64,000 nucleotides of DNA, taken from Paenibacillus sp. D2_2 (GTDB taxonomy: Bacteria > Bacillota > Bacilli > Paenibacillales > Paenibacillaceae). Below the pieces are notes generated by a model. The model was not told where the DNA came from. It did no database searches and saw nothing but the letters and a program-made list of their open reading frames with translations. Within the stretch, counting starts at the first letter, position 1. Every line of letters starts with the position of its first letter. Location of the stretch: the NCBI RefSeq assembly GCF_031199965.1, contig NZ_CP133605.1:785001-849000 (forward strand), in the 5' to 3' direction. A program made the position numbers and the translations under genes. This document shows, in pieces, positions 17,549-26,657 of this stretch.

Positions 17549-19142
17549 ATGAATAACGAGCGAATGACAGACGTCGTAGTCCTTGGCGGCGGGTTGGGCG
17601 GATGCATGGCCGCTTTGGCTGCAGCCAAAATGGGCGTGAGTGTGATCATGACTGAGGAGACGGATTGGCTCGGCGGTCAGCTGACAAGTCAGGCGGTTCC
17701 GCCGGATGAACATCAATGGATTGAGGAATTCGGTTGCACAGAGACGTATCGCGAGTTCCGAGACCGGGTGCGTGCTTATTATCAAGAGAACTATCCGATG
17801 ACGGAAGAAGCAAAGAATAATGAGCTTCTTAATCCCGGCAACGGTTGGGTGAGCCGCTTATGCCATGAGCCTAAGGTGGCACTACGCGTCATCGAGGATA
17901 TGTTGGCCCCGTATATGAACAGCGGTCGTATCACGGTATTGTATCATTTCAGACCAACTGCAGCCTCAATGAACGGAGATCTGATAGAGAGTGTGACTGC
18001 TAGTCACATAAGCACAGGTGAAGAGGTCGTGCTAAGGGGAGCCTATTTCCTCGATGCTACGGAATGCGGAGACGTGCTTCCATTAGCGGGGGTTGAATAC
18101 GTAACAGGCGCGGAGTCCAAGCATGATACAGGCGAACCACATGCGCTGGAAGAGGCGAATCCGCTTGATATGCAATCGATCACCCATGTGTTTGCCCTCG
18201 ATTATATCGAGGGCGGCGATTTCACGATTGAGAAGCCTGAGCAATATGATTTCTGGCGCCAGTTCGTGCCGAAGCATACGAATATTCCACTGTTAAGCTG
18301 GTATGCAAACGATACGGACGACGCGGAGAAAATGAAGGAGTTTGCATTATTTCCAGGCGGCACGGACGCTTCCGGGCGGGAGCTTCTGTCGCTATGGACG
18401 TATCGCCGTATCATCGACCCGGCTTTGTTTGAGTCTGGGTTATATGAAAGTGACATTACCTTGATTAATTGGCCACAGAACGATTATTTTCTGGGTTCAA
18501 TTATTGACGTTTCTGAAGCAGAACGGCAGGAGCATCTGGCGAACGCCAGACAGTTAAGTCTCTCGCTGGTGTACTGGCTTCAGACTGAAACGCCTCGCCC
18601 GGACGGGGGAAAGGTTATCCGGGCATCCGGCTGCGCACGGATGTTCTGGGTACGGAGGACGGACTGGCGAAATATCCGTATATTCGTGAGTCGCGCCGGA
18701 TCAAAGCAATGTATACCATCAAAGAGCAGGATGTCAGTAAGGAAGTTCGCGGGGAACAAGGGATTTGCCGTTATGACGATAGCGTCGGCGTAGGCAGCTA
18801 TCATCTGGATGTTCATCTGACGACTGTCACGAACCGGACGTTCTATATTCCGAACTATCCGTACGAGATTCCGCTCGGGCGCTACTGCCGATCCGGGTCA
18901 AGAATTTACTTCCCGCCTGCAAAAATATCGGCACCACTCAAATTACGAACGGATGCTACCGCCTTCACCCGACAGAATGGAATATCGGTGAGTCGGTCGG
19001 TTATTTAGCAGCCTATGCGTTACAGAACCAAGTGACGCCGCATGAAGTGCGCGCTAATACGGAGCATCTTCGGGCATATCAAGCACTGATTCAGAAGCAA
19101 GGCGTTCAGATCCACTGGCCAGATGATCTACATTTGAGCTAA
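17549..19142 (+). pseudogene. FAD-dependent oxidoreductase (FAD_oxidored type, frameshifted)
   Basis: Three frames join into about 530 residues. A Rossmann FAD-binding motif, VVVLGGGLGGCMAALAAAKM, opens the protein. ETDWLGGQLTSQ and FLDATECGDVLPLAGVEY follow, as in the PF12831 group. The C-terminal frame reads LLPACKNIGTTQITNGCYRL, then HPTEWNIGESVGYLAAYAL, also family-typical. Breaks lie near 18612 (GGGGGAAAGG; the next frame starts GYPGIRLRTDV) and near 18890. ATG 17549 is preferred because AAGGAG stands 10 bases upstream; the open frame further upstream overlaps the DUF4127 gene. As the last gene of the ABC operon it probably oxidises the imported sugar or a derivative; the substrate is not known. 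Confidence 0.8.
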
Positions 19143-19183
19143 AGTGTTTGACTTCAACTTCGATAGAATAGAATGAATCAAAA

Positions 19184-19221
19184 GGCAGCTACTCCTTTAT
19201 AGAAAGGGGTGGCTGTCTTTT
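19184..19221 (+). terminator. Intrinsic terminator of the ABC operon
   Basis: GGCAGCTACTCCTTT pairs (with G-U pairs) with AAAGGGGTGGCTGTC, then TTTTA. It shares its right arm with the terminator at 9918. Confidence 0.85.
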
Positions 19222-19294
19222 ATATGCTAGCAAAGGAATATAAGTTAGAAACGAAGAATAATAGAGATTAGTAGATTATAGGGGGAGGACATTA

Positions 19295-21016
19295 ATGAAG
19301 CTCCGTCGTAAAATCTTGCTAGCTATTATTCTTCTTGTGTTTATCCCTGTAATCCTAATGGGATCGATTTCATATTACAGCTTCTCGCACGCGATGGAGA
19401 AGAAATCAAGTAACTTCTATTGGGTATCCCTACTGGAGACCGATCGGAAGCTGAAGTTTGCACTCAGTGAGCTCACAACCATCTCGAATTCGGCGATTAC
19501 ACAACCGGTAATTCAGAAGACACTGAAGCAGGCGGATGTTGCAATTACTTATGAGCAGAAGCAGGATATTAACAATTTGATTAACCATCCGATGATTACT
19601 TCCTTCGGACTCTATTCCAAGAGTAAGCTGCTGTATCAGTATAATGAAGCGATGTCTTTCCAGGAATTGAGTACACAGAGCTGGTTCAAGGCTATGAGAC
19701 AGGCTGAGGGCCGTCCAATATGGGTTGGACCTGGAGAGAATGGCTCTGCTGCTACTGGGAACCCGGTTCTGATTCAGGCTAGGATGATTAAAGATTATTA
19801 CTCGCTTGAGGATATCGGGGCCGTCGTTATATATTTGAAACCGGATTTGCTCGATCAGGTGTTCTGGGACGCTGCGACACTCAAGCAGGGGGATATTCTG
19901 CTGGTGAACAAGCAAGGGAAGATCGTGTTCGACAAGTCGGGTAACCATATCGGGGAGACGACTGAATTTCCGTTTCTGGCCGACGGTTATGACCATGAAC
20001 GGGGATATTACGTCGATAAATATCTTGGTGAGAAGTCGTTGATCACATACTTGCCTTCTTATAATAAGGATTGGTATTTGGCAGCTATAACGCCTAGCCG
20101 AATGATTGCTTCGGAGTCTATCCCGATCCGTAATATCGCTGTAATTCTGGTGTTGGTTTCACTGATCTCTGCCGTTTTATTCGATCGCTATTTCGTCCGC
20201 CGACTCGTAGGTAGTATCATTAGTGCCGTTAACGGGATGAAGCGGGTTCAGCAAGGTATTTTCGTGCCGATTACGGCTTCTGTCAAAGCGGATGATGAAC
20301 GTGATTTGCTTATCGATGGATTTAACCATATGAGTAAACAGATTGTCGAGCTGATCGAGCAGGTTCAGACGGAACAGAATCGCAAGAAAGAAGCTGAATT
20401 ACAGGCTCTTGTGGCGCAGATCAATCCTCATTTTATATATAATTCGCTTGAATCGATCAATTCGATGGCGGTACTCGAGGGTAACCGAAATATTAGCAAA
20501 ATGGTCGTGTCGCTCGGAAAGCTGTTGCGTATTAGCATTAGTGAAAATCAGGAGATGATTTCGTTATCCATGGAAATGGAGCATGTTCGCCATTACTTGG
20601 ATATCCAAAAATTCCGGTTCGGAGATAAGTTCTCTTATCTTATTGAAGTGCCGGAGGGCTTGAAATTTTATCAGACGCAAAAATTGATCGTTCAGCCTAT
20701 TGTAGAGAACGCATTGTACCACGCGATAGAACCGATGGAGGGGAATGGGGTTATCTCTATCACGGCTGGGGAATATGAGAATGATATTGTCATAGATGTC
20801 AGAGATAACGGGCCAGGCTTTGACCAGGCTACTCTATTAAGCCTATGGAGTAAGGATTGGAGCAATCTCAAGAAATATCGAGAGAACGGCGTAGGATTGA
20901 AAAATGTCCACGAGCGGCTTCATATTCAATTTGGTGGGTATTATGGCATAATGATTTGCTCCTCCCCCGGGTTTGGTTCGATTATCAGAATCCGCATTCC
21001 AAAGATGGTGTCATAA
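19295..21016 (+). CDS. YesM-type sensor histidine kinase
   Basis: This 573-residue membrane kinase has one N-terminal transmembrane helix (about 8-30), an extracellular Cache-like region (about 35-270), a second helix (about 280-300) and a HAMP segment. The His_kinase domain carries QINPHFIYNSLESINSM with the phospho-His near residue 379. The ATPase domain has PIVENALYHAI and NGPGF. These kinases sense sugars outside the cell, often together with a binding protein. ATG 19295 follows GGGGGAGG. The gene is followed 11 bases later by a binding-protein gene and then by a response regulator, so the three form one signalling operon. Confidence 0.95.
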   Translation: MKLRRKILLAIILLVFIPVILMGSISYYSFSHAMEKKSSNFYWVSLLETDRKLKFALSELTTISNSAITQPVIQKTLKQADVAITYEQKQDINNLINHPMITSFGLYSKSKLLYQYNEAMSFQELSTQSWFKAMRQAEGRPIWVGPGENGSAATGNPVLIQARMIKDYYSLEDIGAVVIYLKPDLLDQVFWDAATLKQGDILLVNKQGKIVFDKSGNHIGETTEFPFLADGYDHERGYYVDKYLGEKSLITYLPSYNKDWYLAAITPSRMIASESIPIRNIAVILVLVSLISAVLFDRYFVRRLVGSIISAVNGMKRVQQGIFVPITASVKADDERDLLIDGFNHMSKQIVELIEQVQTEQNRKKEAELQALVAQINPHFIYNSLESINSMAVLEGNRNISKMVVSLGKLLRISISENQEMISLSMEMEHVRHYLDIQKFRFGDKFSYLIEVPEGLKFYQTQKLIVQPIVENALYHAIEPMEGNGVISITAGEYENDIVIDVRDNGPGFDQATLLSLWSKDWSNLKKYRENGVGLKNVHERLHIQFGGYYGIMICSSPGFGSIIRIRIPKMVS

Positions 21017-21027
21017 GGGGGAGAGAG

Positions 21028-22371
21028 ATGAAGTGGATTTTGAATTGGAGCTGGGTTGTATTATATGCATTTGTACTGGCTGTATCAGTATTAATTATCA
21101 TCGCAAATGGAAGTGAACCGATTGAGGAGCCTCAGACGGAGAAAATAACGTTAACCTTCCGGCATTTCTGGATCAAAGAGCATGATCGGCAGATGCTGAA
21201 TATTTTTGAAGATGTCGTAGAGGCTTATCAGGCTTCCCATCCGAACGTAAAAATTAACTTCGAAGGGATGGACCAGACGGTACACCGCGAACAGAAACTG
21301 AAGAGCGAGATGGTAACCGGGACTCCTCCGGACATGTTTGTGCTGTTCGGTGGTGCAGAAATTGAGCCTTATGTCCGTTCTAACCGTCTCATGGATCTCA
21401 CGGAATTTGTACAGGAAGATGGGCTTGAGAATGAGTTCCAAGATCTTCATCTATGGACCTTCGATAATCATGTATATGGATTGCCGATTGAGGGGAATGC
21501 AGAGCCGCTCTATTATAATAAGCTTATCTTCGAGAAGCTTGATATAACTCCACCAAGAACGTTGGATGAACTGGACTTGGCGATCAAGACCTTGAAGAAT
21601 TACGGATATACACCATTTGCGCTTGGAAATGAAGAGAGATGGCCCGCCGCGATTTATGTCCAATATCTAATGGATCGATATGCTGGGCCTCTTCTCATCC
21701 AGCAGTTGGCGCAGGGAGATATGGACAAGAGCTTCAATTATAGCGCTTATATGCTAGCGTTTATGCATTTCAAGAAATGGGTTGGAGAAGGTGCCTTCAC
21801 TTCACCCGCCAATGATTTATCGACCGAGGATGCAATTGATTCCTTTACGAGCAGTCGGTCGGCGATGTATCTGAACGGGAACTGGGACATTAATTTATTC
21901 CATAGTAAAGGGGAAAAGACAGATTTCCAGGATCAAGTGGGGGTTATCCCGTTTCCGTCAGTTCGACCAGATCAACAGCGCTCGCTAGCAGGCGGCTATA
22001 CGATCGGCATCGGTTTGTCGTCTACTCTCGAAGGCAGCAAGCGGGAGGCGGCCATTGAATTGCTTAGAATGTTCTATACCGAGGAAGTCCAGAGCAGAGT
22101 TGTATATGAGGGACTGCGGATTCCTTCCATGAAAATCACTTATGATTCCGAGAAGACCGGACCGGTATTCGCTCAGGTTATCAAATTAATGGAGGGTAAT
22201 AAACAAACCTTTGTACCTTATGATAATGCACTAGCGCCGGAGGTCAGCAAGACCTTTCTTAAAGTGATCGAAGGAATGATTCTGAGCCAGACTTCTCCGA
22301 AAGAAGCGTTAGAACAAATTCAACAGACCTCAGATCAATATTGGAAGCAGCAAAAATCTTCACCGAATTAG
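21028..22371 (+). CDS. Membrane-anchored sugar-binding protein of the two-component operon
   Basis: This 447-residue family-1 solute-binding protein has conserved blocks ITLTFRHFWIKEHDRQML, TGTPPDMFVLFG and YGLPIEGNAEPLYYNKLIF. The N-terminus is a single hydrophobic helix (WVVLYAFVLAVSVLIIIA) with no lipobox Cys, so it is probably an uncleaved anchor. ATG 21028 is preceded by AAGGGGGAG 11 bases after the kinase stop; a longer reading frame from 20857 only overlaps the kinase. No permease accompanies it, so a sensory role for the adjacent kinase is more likely than transport. That is inference from context. Confidence 0.88.
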   Translation: MKWILNWSWVVLYAFVLAVSVLIIIANGSEPIEEPQTEKITLTFRHFWIKEHDRQMLNIFEDVVEAYQASHPNVKINFEGMDQTVHREQKLKSEMVTGTPPDMFVLFGGAEIEPYVRSNRLMDLTEFVQEDGLENEFQDLHLWTFDNHVYGLPIEGNAEPLYYNKLIFEKLDITPPRTLDELDLAIKTLKNYGYTPFALGNEERWPAAIYVQYLMDRYAGPLLIQQLAQGDMDKSFNYSAYMLAFMHFKKWVGEGAFTSPANDLSTEDAIDSFTSSRSAMYLNGNWDINLFHSKGEKTDFQDQVGVIPFPSVRPDQQRSLAGGYTIGIGLSSTLEGSKREAAIELLRMFYTEEVQSRVVYEGLRIPSMKITYDSEKTGPVFAQVIKLMEGNKQTFVPYDNALAPEVSKTFLKVIEGMILSQTSPKEALEQIQQTSDQYWKQQKSSPN

Positions 22372-22376
22372 TGGAG

Positions 22377-22615
22377 GTTCAAAAAGTCCGCCTTTCAGCA
22401 CCAAAGCTTATGCTTCCGATGTGCGTTTTTTCAAAACGCTTCAGTTGGATTAAGCTAGGGACTGAGGAGCGGAGCGTACGTAGTGGGTACGTGAGTACCT
22501 AGGATGTTCCGTAGGAAACATGACTTCGTAAGCATCTGCCTAGGCCCGGGTGAATTCAAGATTCGATGTCGAATAAACTTTCAGTGTTACTTCGTGATCA
22601 AGGGAGGACTTCTTA
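22377..22615 (+). repeat. Dispersed palindromic repeat, long form, copy B
   Basis: It starts GTTCAAAAAGTCCGCC and TTTCAGCACC, like copy A at 14015. It then carries about 130 extra bases (GTACGTAGTGGGTACGTGAG and neighbours). It rejoins copy A at GAATTCAAGATTCGATG and TTACTTCGTGATCAA. The right end (GGAGGACTTCTTAAAT) is degraded. It fills the gap between the binding-protein and response-regulator genes. Confidence 0.75.
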
Positions 22616-22628
22616 AATATCTGGAGGT

Positions 22629-24227
22629 GTGTGGAATGGAACAGAGTGGGGGAAGTATCGGGTTATTCTCGTTGATGATGAACCGATTATTTTACGGAGC
22701 TTGAAGGTGGCGATCCCCTGGGGAGAACTGGAACTCGAGATCGTTGGAGAAGCGCGGAATGGAGAAGAAGCGCTGCGTCTCGTTCGTGAACTTGCTCCCC
22801 ATATGATTATTAGTGATATACGGATGCCCGGTATAGACGGAATTACATTAATGAAAGAAGTATTGGCGGAGGATTCCAAGCGATTGTTCATTTTTATTAG
22901 TGGATATGGGGAATTTGAGTATGCCAGGGAGGCCTTGAGGCAAGGGGCGTTCGATTATCTGTTGAAGCCGATCGATCATGACGAGATGATTGAGATGATC
23001 CTTCGCGCGAAGGGGATCTTGGAGAAGCAGATGGAGAATGATAAGTTTCTACATTCGGTGCAAGTTCTGGCGCTGCTAGCCCGTGAGCGGATGTTTGCGG
23101 AGGTAATTGAGGGCAACCACAGTCAGAGCCCCCTGCAGCATATGCGTTGGCTGGAGAACAGCGAATTGGAAGAAGAGTATTTCATGGCGGTCCTACAATT
23201 GGATCATTATTTGAAGCTAAACAGAGTGTGGTCTCTCGAAGAACGAAGGCTGTGGCTATTCGCCATCCGCAATATTCTTAGCGAGTGGTCACTGTCCCAA
23301 AAGGCGCTCACGGTATTTCCCTTTCACAGCGGGGAATGGGTTCTACTCTTTCCGGGCTCGATGAATAACGAGAAGGAGCGGCTCGGGATCGATATTATTC
23401 AACAGATCAAATTGAATACGAAATTGCCATGCTCCATTGGCTTCAGCCAGCCTGTCATCGGTATTGAGCGATTAAGTCAGGCCTATCAGAGTGCGGCAAA
23501 AGCGTTGTACCAGCGCTTCTACAGCGATGAGGAAGGGGTATTCATGGATTCGGTTCAGGGCTCCGGCGGTGCAGGTGAGCCGAAATATCCGAAACATCTG
23601 GAATTTTCTATGTTGGAATGTATTCGCACCCTTAATCATGATAGGCTAATGGAATTGCTTGATGAGACCCGAGCTTATATTGAAGATGAGTCCTTCTCCA
23701 AGGAATCGGCCGAGCGGAGTATTGTCGAGCTGACCATCGTCATGTATAGAGAATTTGAACATATGAATCTACTTCCTGAATGGTCGTTGGAAGGTCTGCT
23801 GCAGGAACTGCATTCATTGGGTGTACTTAGTGAGATGATCCAGTTATTGAAGCATAACCTCGGGAAGTGGATCCGCGAAGGGAAGCAGAACGAATCTAAG
23901 GAAAATGTTCATGCGATCATTACCAAGACAAAGTCCTATCTCGACAATAATTATCATAAGGACCTCAGTGTAGAAGAAGTATCCGAGATTGCTGGACTCA
24001 GCATTAGCCACTTCTGTATGCTTTTTAAGCAGGAGACAGGTTATACTTTTCTGGAGTATTTAACGAATTGTCGGATCGAGAAGGCTCAATATATATTGAA
24101 GAATAGTCATGTTAAAGTCTATCAGGTTGCTCCGTTAGTTGGTTATCAGGACCCGCGCTATTTCACGCAGGTGTTCAAGAAAGTGACGGGGATGACTCCG
24201 TCAGAGTATCGTGAAGTAGGTGCATGA
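22629..24227 (+). CDS. YesN-type response regulator with AraC DNA-binding domain
   Basis: Residues about 10-130 form a receiver domain: VILVDDEP acid pair, phospho-acceptor Asp in MIISDIRMPG near residue 61, and LLKPID lysine near 112. A linker of some 280 residues follows. The AraC HTH closes the protein (KDLSVEEVSEIAGLSISHF, and KVTGMTPSEYRE). The start is unclear. GTG 22629 touches the GGAGGT site, which is too close. ATG 22636 has ideal spacing but is out of frame unless the run of five G at 22648-22652 had six. I think a base is missing there and the true start is 22636. It is the probable partner of the kinase at 19295. Confidence 0.92.
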   Translation: MWNGTEWGKYRVILVDDEPIILRSLKVAIPWGELELEIVGEARNGEEALRLVRELAPHMIISDIRMPGIDGITLMKEVLAEDSKRLFIFISGYGEFEYAREALRQGAFDYLLKPIDHDEMIEMILRAKGILEKQMENDKFLHSVQVLALLARERMFAEVIEGNHSQSPLQHMRWLENSELEEEYFMAVLQLDHYLKLNRVWSLEERRLWLFAIRNILSEWSLSQKALTVFPFHSGEWVLLFPGSMNNEKERLGIDIIQQIKLNTKLPCSIGFSQPVIGIERLSQAYQSAAKALYQRFYSDEEGVFMDSVQGSGGAGEPKYPKHLEFSMLECIRTLNHDRLMELLDETRAYIEDESFSKESAERSIVELTIVMYREFEHMNLLPEWSLEGLLQELHSLGVLSEMIQLLKHNLGKWIREGKQNESKENVHAIITKTKSYLDNNYHKDLSVEEVSEIAGLSISHFCMLFKQETGYTFLEYLTNCRIEKAQYILKNSHVKVYQVAPLVGYQDPRYFTQVFKKVTGMTPSEYREVGA

Positions 24228-24379
24228 GACAATCAAGTGTTACATAAAAATTTTTTGACGTATCTAGGGGAGGAGATGGATAGACAAAGAGAGGCCAACC
24301 AGAGTTTTCTGGCTGGCCTAAATGTCTGACTGCTTATAGATGTAAGCAACGAATTCTGTCTCTGAACTTTGTTCTAAAG

Positions 24380-24636
24380 TTAGGTACGGCTCTTCCGCAT
24401 AGAACGCAAAATCATGCTGACGATAAGGACAAGCACAATCGCCCCAATGAGGGCGGGACGAAGTAGAAGCCGCCAATGACGGGTCCCCAATTTCCGAGTA
24501 TAAAGCTGCCCAGCCAAGCCCCGATAAATCCGGCAATAATATTGCCGATGACTCCACCAGGAACATCTCTACCTAGAATTAAACTAGCCACCCAACCGAG
24601 AACACCACCGATTATTAATGACCATAAAAACCCCAT
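24380..24636 (-). pseudogene. GlsB/YeaQ/YmgE-family small membrane protein (frameshifted)
   Basis: This small membrane protein of about 85 residues starts with WSLIIGGVLGWVASLILGRD, then PGGVIGNIIAGFIGAWLGS, the signature of the GlsB/YeaQ transglycosylase-associated stress family. The given frame drifts after FYFVP into an out-of-family tail. The neighbouring frame continues ALIGAIVLVLIVSMILRSMR, the proper third helix, and stops at 24380. One base in CCCGCCC near 24452 accounts for the break. It is a single-gene unit with an AGGTGT ribosome site. Confidence 0.8.
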
Positions 24637-24749
24637 ACATGAACACCTCTGCTTTTAAGTTGGTTTGCATTTACTATTTACTTAAAAGGGGTGTTTTAAA
24701 CATGTTTTTTTGAGATTTGGATGATATTAATTATGCTATGAACAAGCTT

Positions 24750-26639
24750 TTATCTTCTTCTGCGGAAGCGGGCTACGAACACACAAGCGAGTATGATAAT
24801 GACTAATGAGATGCCAGTTGCAATTGCATCACTTGTGTTACCTGCGGCTTGGTTGGCTCCTTGGCCGAATTCTCCAAATCCTCCGGGACCACCCTTGAAG
24901 CCTTCAGGGAAGCCACCTTCGAAGCCGCCTTGACCACGTTCACCGTTCCACTGCGGTAAATTCCCCTGACCGTCTACTCCGCCTTGCTGGGGTTGATCAG
25001 TTTGGCCTTGCTGCGCCGGGTTGCCTATTCCGCCCTGTTGAGTATCTTGTCCATTGGGAGCACCTGCATCGTCGGGCATCTGCTGCATTTGGACATCGTT
25101 CGCCCCCTGTACACCTTGCCCGTTATTGCCTGGAGCCATGGCAGGTCTGTCACCACCCATTCCAGCGCCGCCTCTACCACCGCCCATGCCACCGCCCATG
25201 CCGCCGCTGCCAGAGCCGTCGCCTGATGAGGGGATAGTACCGTCTAACTGCTGTGCAATGTTCTCAACTTGGGAAGCGTTGCTGCTTATTAATTGCGGTA
25301 GAGCCTGCTCGTACTGCTCATAAGTGTAGAACGCAGTGGGGTCTGCCTTAACATATGAACTGATCATTGCGGACAATTCATTAACACGTGCTGTGAAGGT
25401 ATCGTTAGCTAGATAGCCTTCAATAGCTTCCTTCAGAATGTTATGATACTCTTCCTTATATTCATCGACCGCAAAGAGCTTGGCTACCAGCGGGCGATCT
25501 GCTAACGCACCTTGGGTGGGTTCGTCGATCAGCAGCTTGCCATTGTTATTGTTGCCTTTGGCTGCATCACCGACCGGATCAGGACCCATATTTCCTACGT
25601 CCATTCCGTTCCCGTTCAGGTTCGCTCCAGCATTATCCTTTTGGCCCGCGTCGTTTTTGCCCATACCACCGATTCCGCCCATACCTCCACCAAGGCCGCC
25701 AAAGGCCATATTATAGTCCCAAGGCAGGATGGAGATGACACCTTCATCTTCGTACAAATAGTAATTTTGCTTGGTTTGGCCGATATAGCTGTCGGTATTG
25801 TCCGTGGCAACATTCAGAGCAAAGTATTTCAACGCTGTCTCAACGCTAATATATTTCTCATAATCGGAGCCGTTGTTCAGCTCATTTAGCATATCGATCA
25901 GAACATTACTGCCCGAGGTTTTGGATTTTTGAACCAATCCGGTGTAACTGCTCAGATCATCCCCGAGCCAGGTCAGATCACTACCGGTTCCAGTCATTTC
26001 TGCTTTATAGAGGGCGCCATAGGAATTGCCGAAATGACGTTCCAGATAAGCGTCTCCGATCTGTTCTACCGCAAGATAGAATCCCCAGAGCTCGTCGTTG
26101 ATGTAGACATTGACGTATGAAAACTTCGGCGTCGGAAGCCCCATTTGCGCGGCAAGTTCATAGGTCAGAAATTCACGCATATAGGAAGCATCACTATAAT
26201 TGTTGTTCAGGTTAATTTTGCTGATGCCATTCATCGTCTGGTTAACGTACTCATCAAAAGAGAGCTTGAAGCTATAACGGTCGGAATCCTCCATTTGCAC
26301 GACACTTCGTAAGGTCAAGTTCCCTTTGGTACGAATTCCGATATTATCAAAATGTTGGCCATTATAATCAACGGATGCTATCTTCATTTCCTCGGCGCTG
26401 GCATTGTCTAGCATGTCCTGGAAATCATCATCATTAATTGTTATCTTTACGTCTACTACTTTATCTTTAGGAAAAACCTCTTCATCCAGCTTCTTTTCTT
26501 CCTCCGAAACCGTTCTCTCTGTCGTCTTCCCCGTATCCCCATTAGTTGCGGTTTGGCTACCGACATCGCAAGCAGTAACCCCGAAGACCAGTATTAATGA
26601 ACAAAGGCATAGAAGAAGATTTGAAAGTTTGGCCTTCAT
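24750..26639 (-). CDS. CotH-family kinase-like lipoprotein
   Basis: This 629-residue protein has a lipoprotein signal (lipobox GVTAC, Cys 24), then a CotH domain at about residues 55-330. Visible CotH blocks are IRTKGN, SFKLSFDEYVNQ, NLNNNYSDASYMREFLTYEL, LWGFYLAVEQI and ISILPWDYNMAFGG. CotH proteins are atypical protein kinases. The C-terminal 200 residues are low-complexity Gly/Met/Gln/Pro-rich, followed by a last hydrophobic helix and Arg-rich end, so the protein may be anchored at both ends. ATG 26639 fits GGAGGTG best; two upstream in-frame starts are poorer. It is the third gene of the operon after VTC and DUF4956. Confidence 0.9.
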   Translation of the reverse strand: MKAKLSNLLLCLCSLILVFGVTACDVGSQTATNGDTGKTTERTVSEEEKKLDEEVFPKDKVVDVKITINDDDFQDMLDNASAEEMKIASVDYNGQHFDNIGIRTKGNLTLRSVVQMEDSDRYSFKLSFDEYVNQTMNGISKINLNNNYSDASYMREFLTYELAAQMGLPTPKFSYVNVYINDELWGFYLAVEQIGDAYLERHFGNSYGALYKAEMTGTGSDLTWLGDDLSSYTGLVQKSKTSGSNVLIDMLNELNNGSDYEKYISVETALKYFALNVATDNTDSYIGQTKQNYYLYEDEGVISILPWDYNMAFGGLGGGMGGIGGMGKNDAGQKDNAGANLNGNGMDVGNMGPDPVGDAAKGNNNNGKLLIDEPTQGALADRPLVAKLFAVDEYKEEYHNILKEAIEGYLANDTFTARVNELSAMISSYVKADPTAFYTYEQYEQALPQLISSNASQVENIAQQLDGTIPSSGDGSGSGGMGGGMGGGRGGAGMGGDRPAMAPGNNGQGVQGANDVQMQQMPDDAGAPNGQDTQQGGIGNPAQQGQTDQPQQGGVDGQGNLPQWNGERGQGGFEGGFPEGFKGGPGGFGEFGQGANQAAGNTSDAIATGISLVIIILACVFVARFRRRR

Positions 26640-26657
26640 CTCCATCACCTCCGCAAA

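Noticed and set aside
20857..21027. N-terminal extension of the binding protein over the kinase gene
   Set aside because: It is an out-of-frame overlap with the kinase ATPase domain. ATG 21028 has the ribosome site and begins the membrane helix.
24984..25716. Plus-strand Pro/Ala/Ser-rich frames opposite the CotH gene
   Set aside because: They are the complement of Gly/Met-rich codons in the CotH C-terminal region and have no starts of their own.
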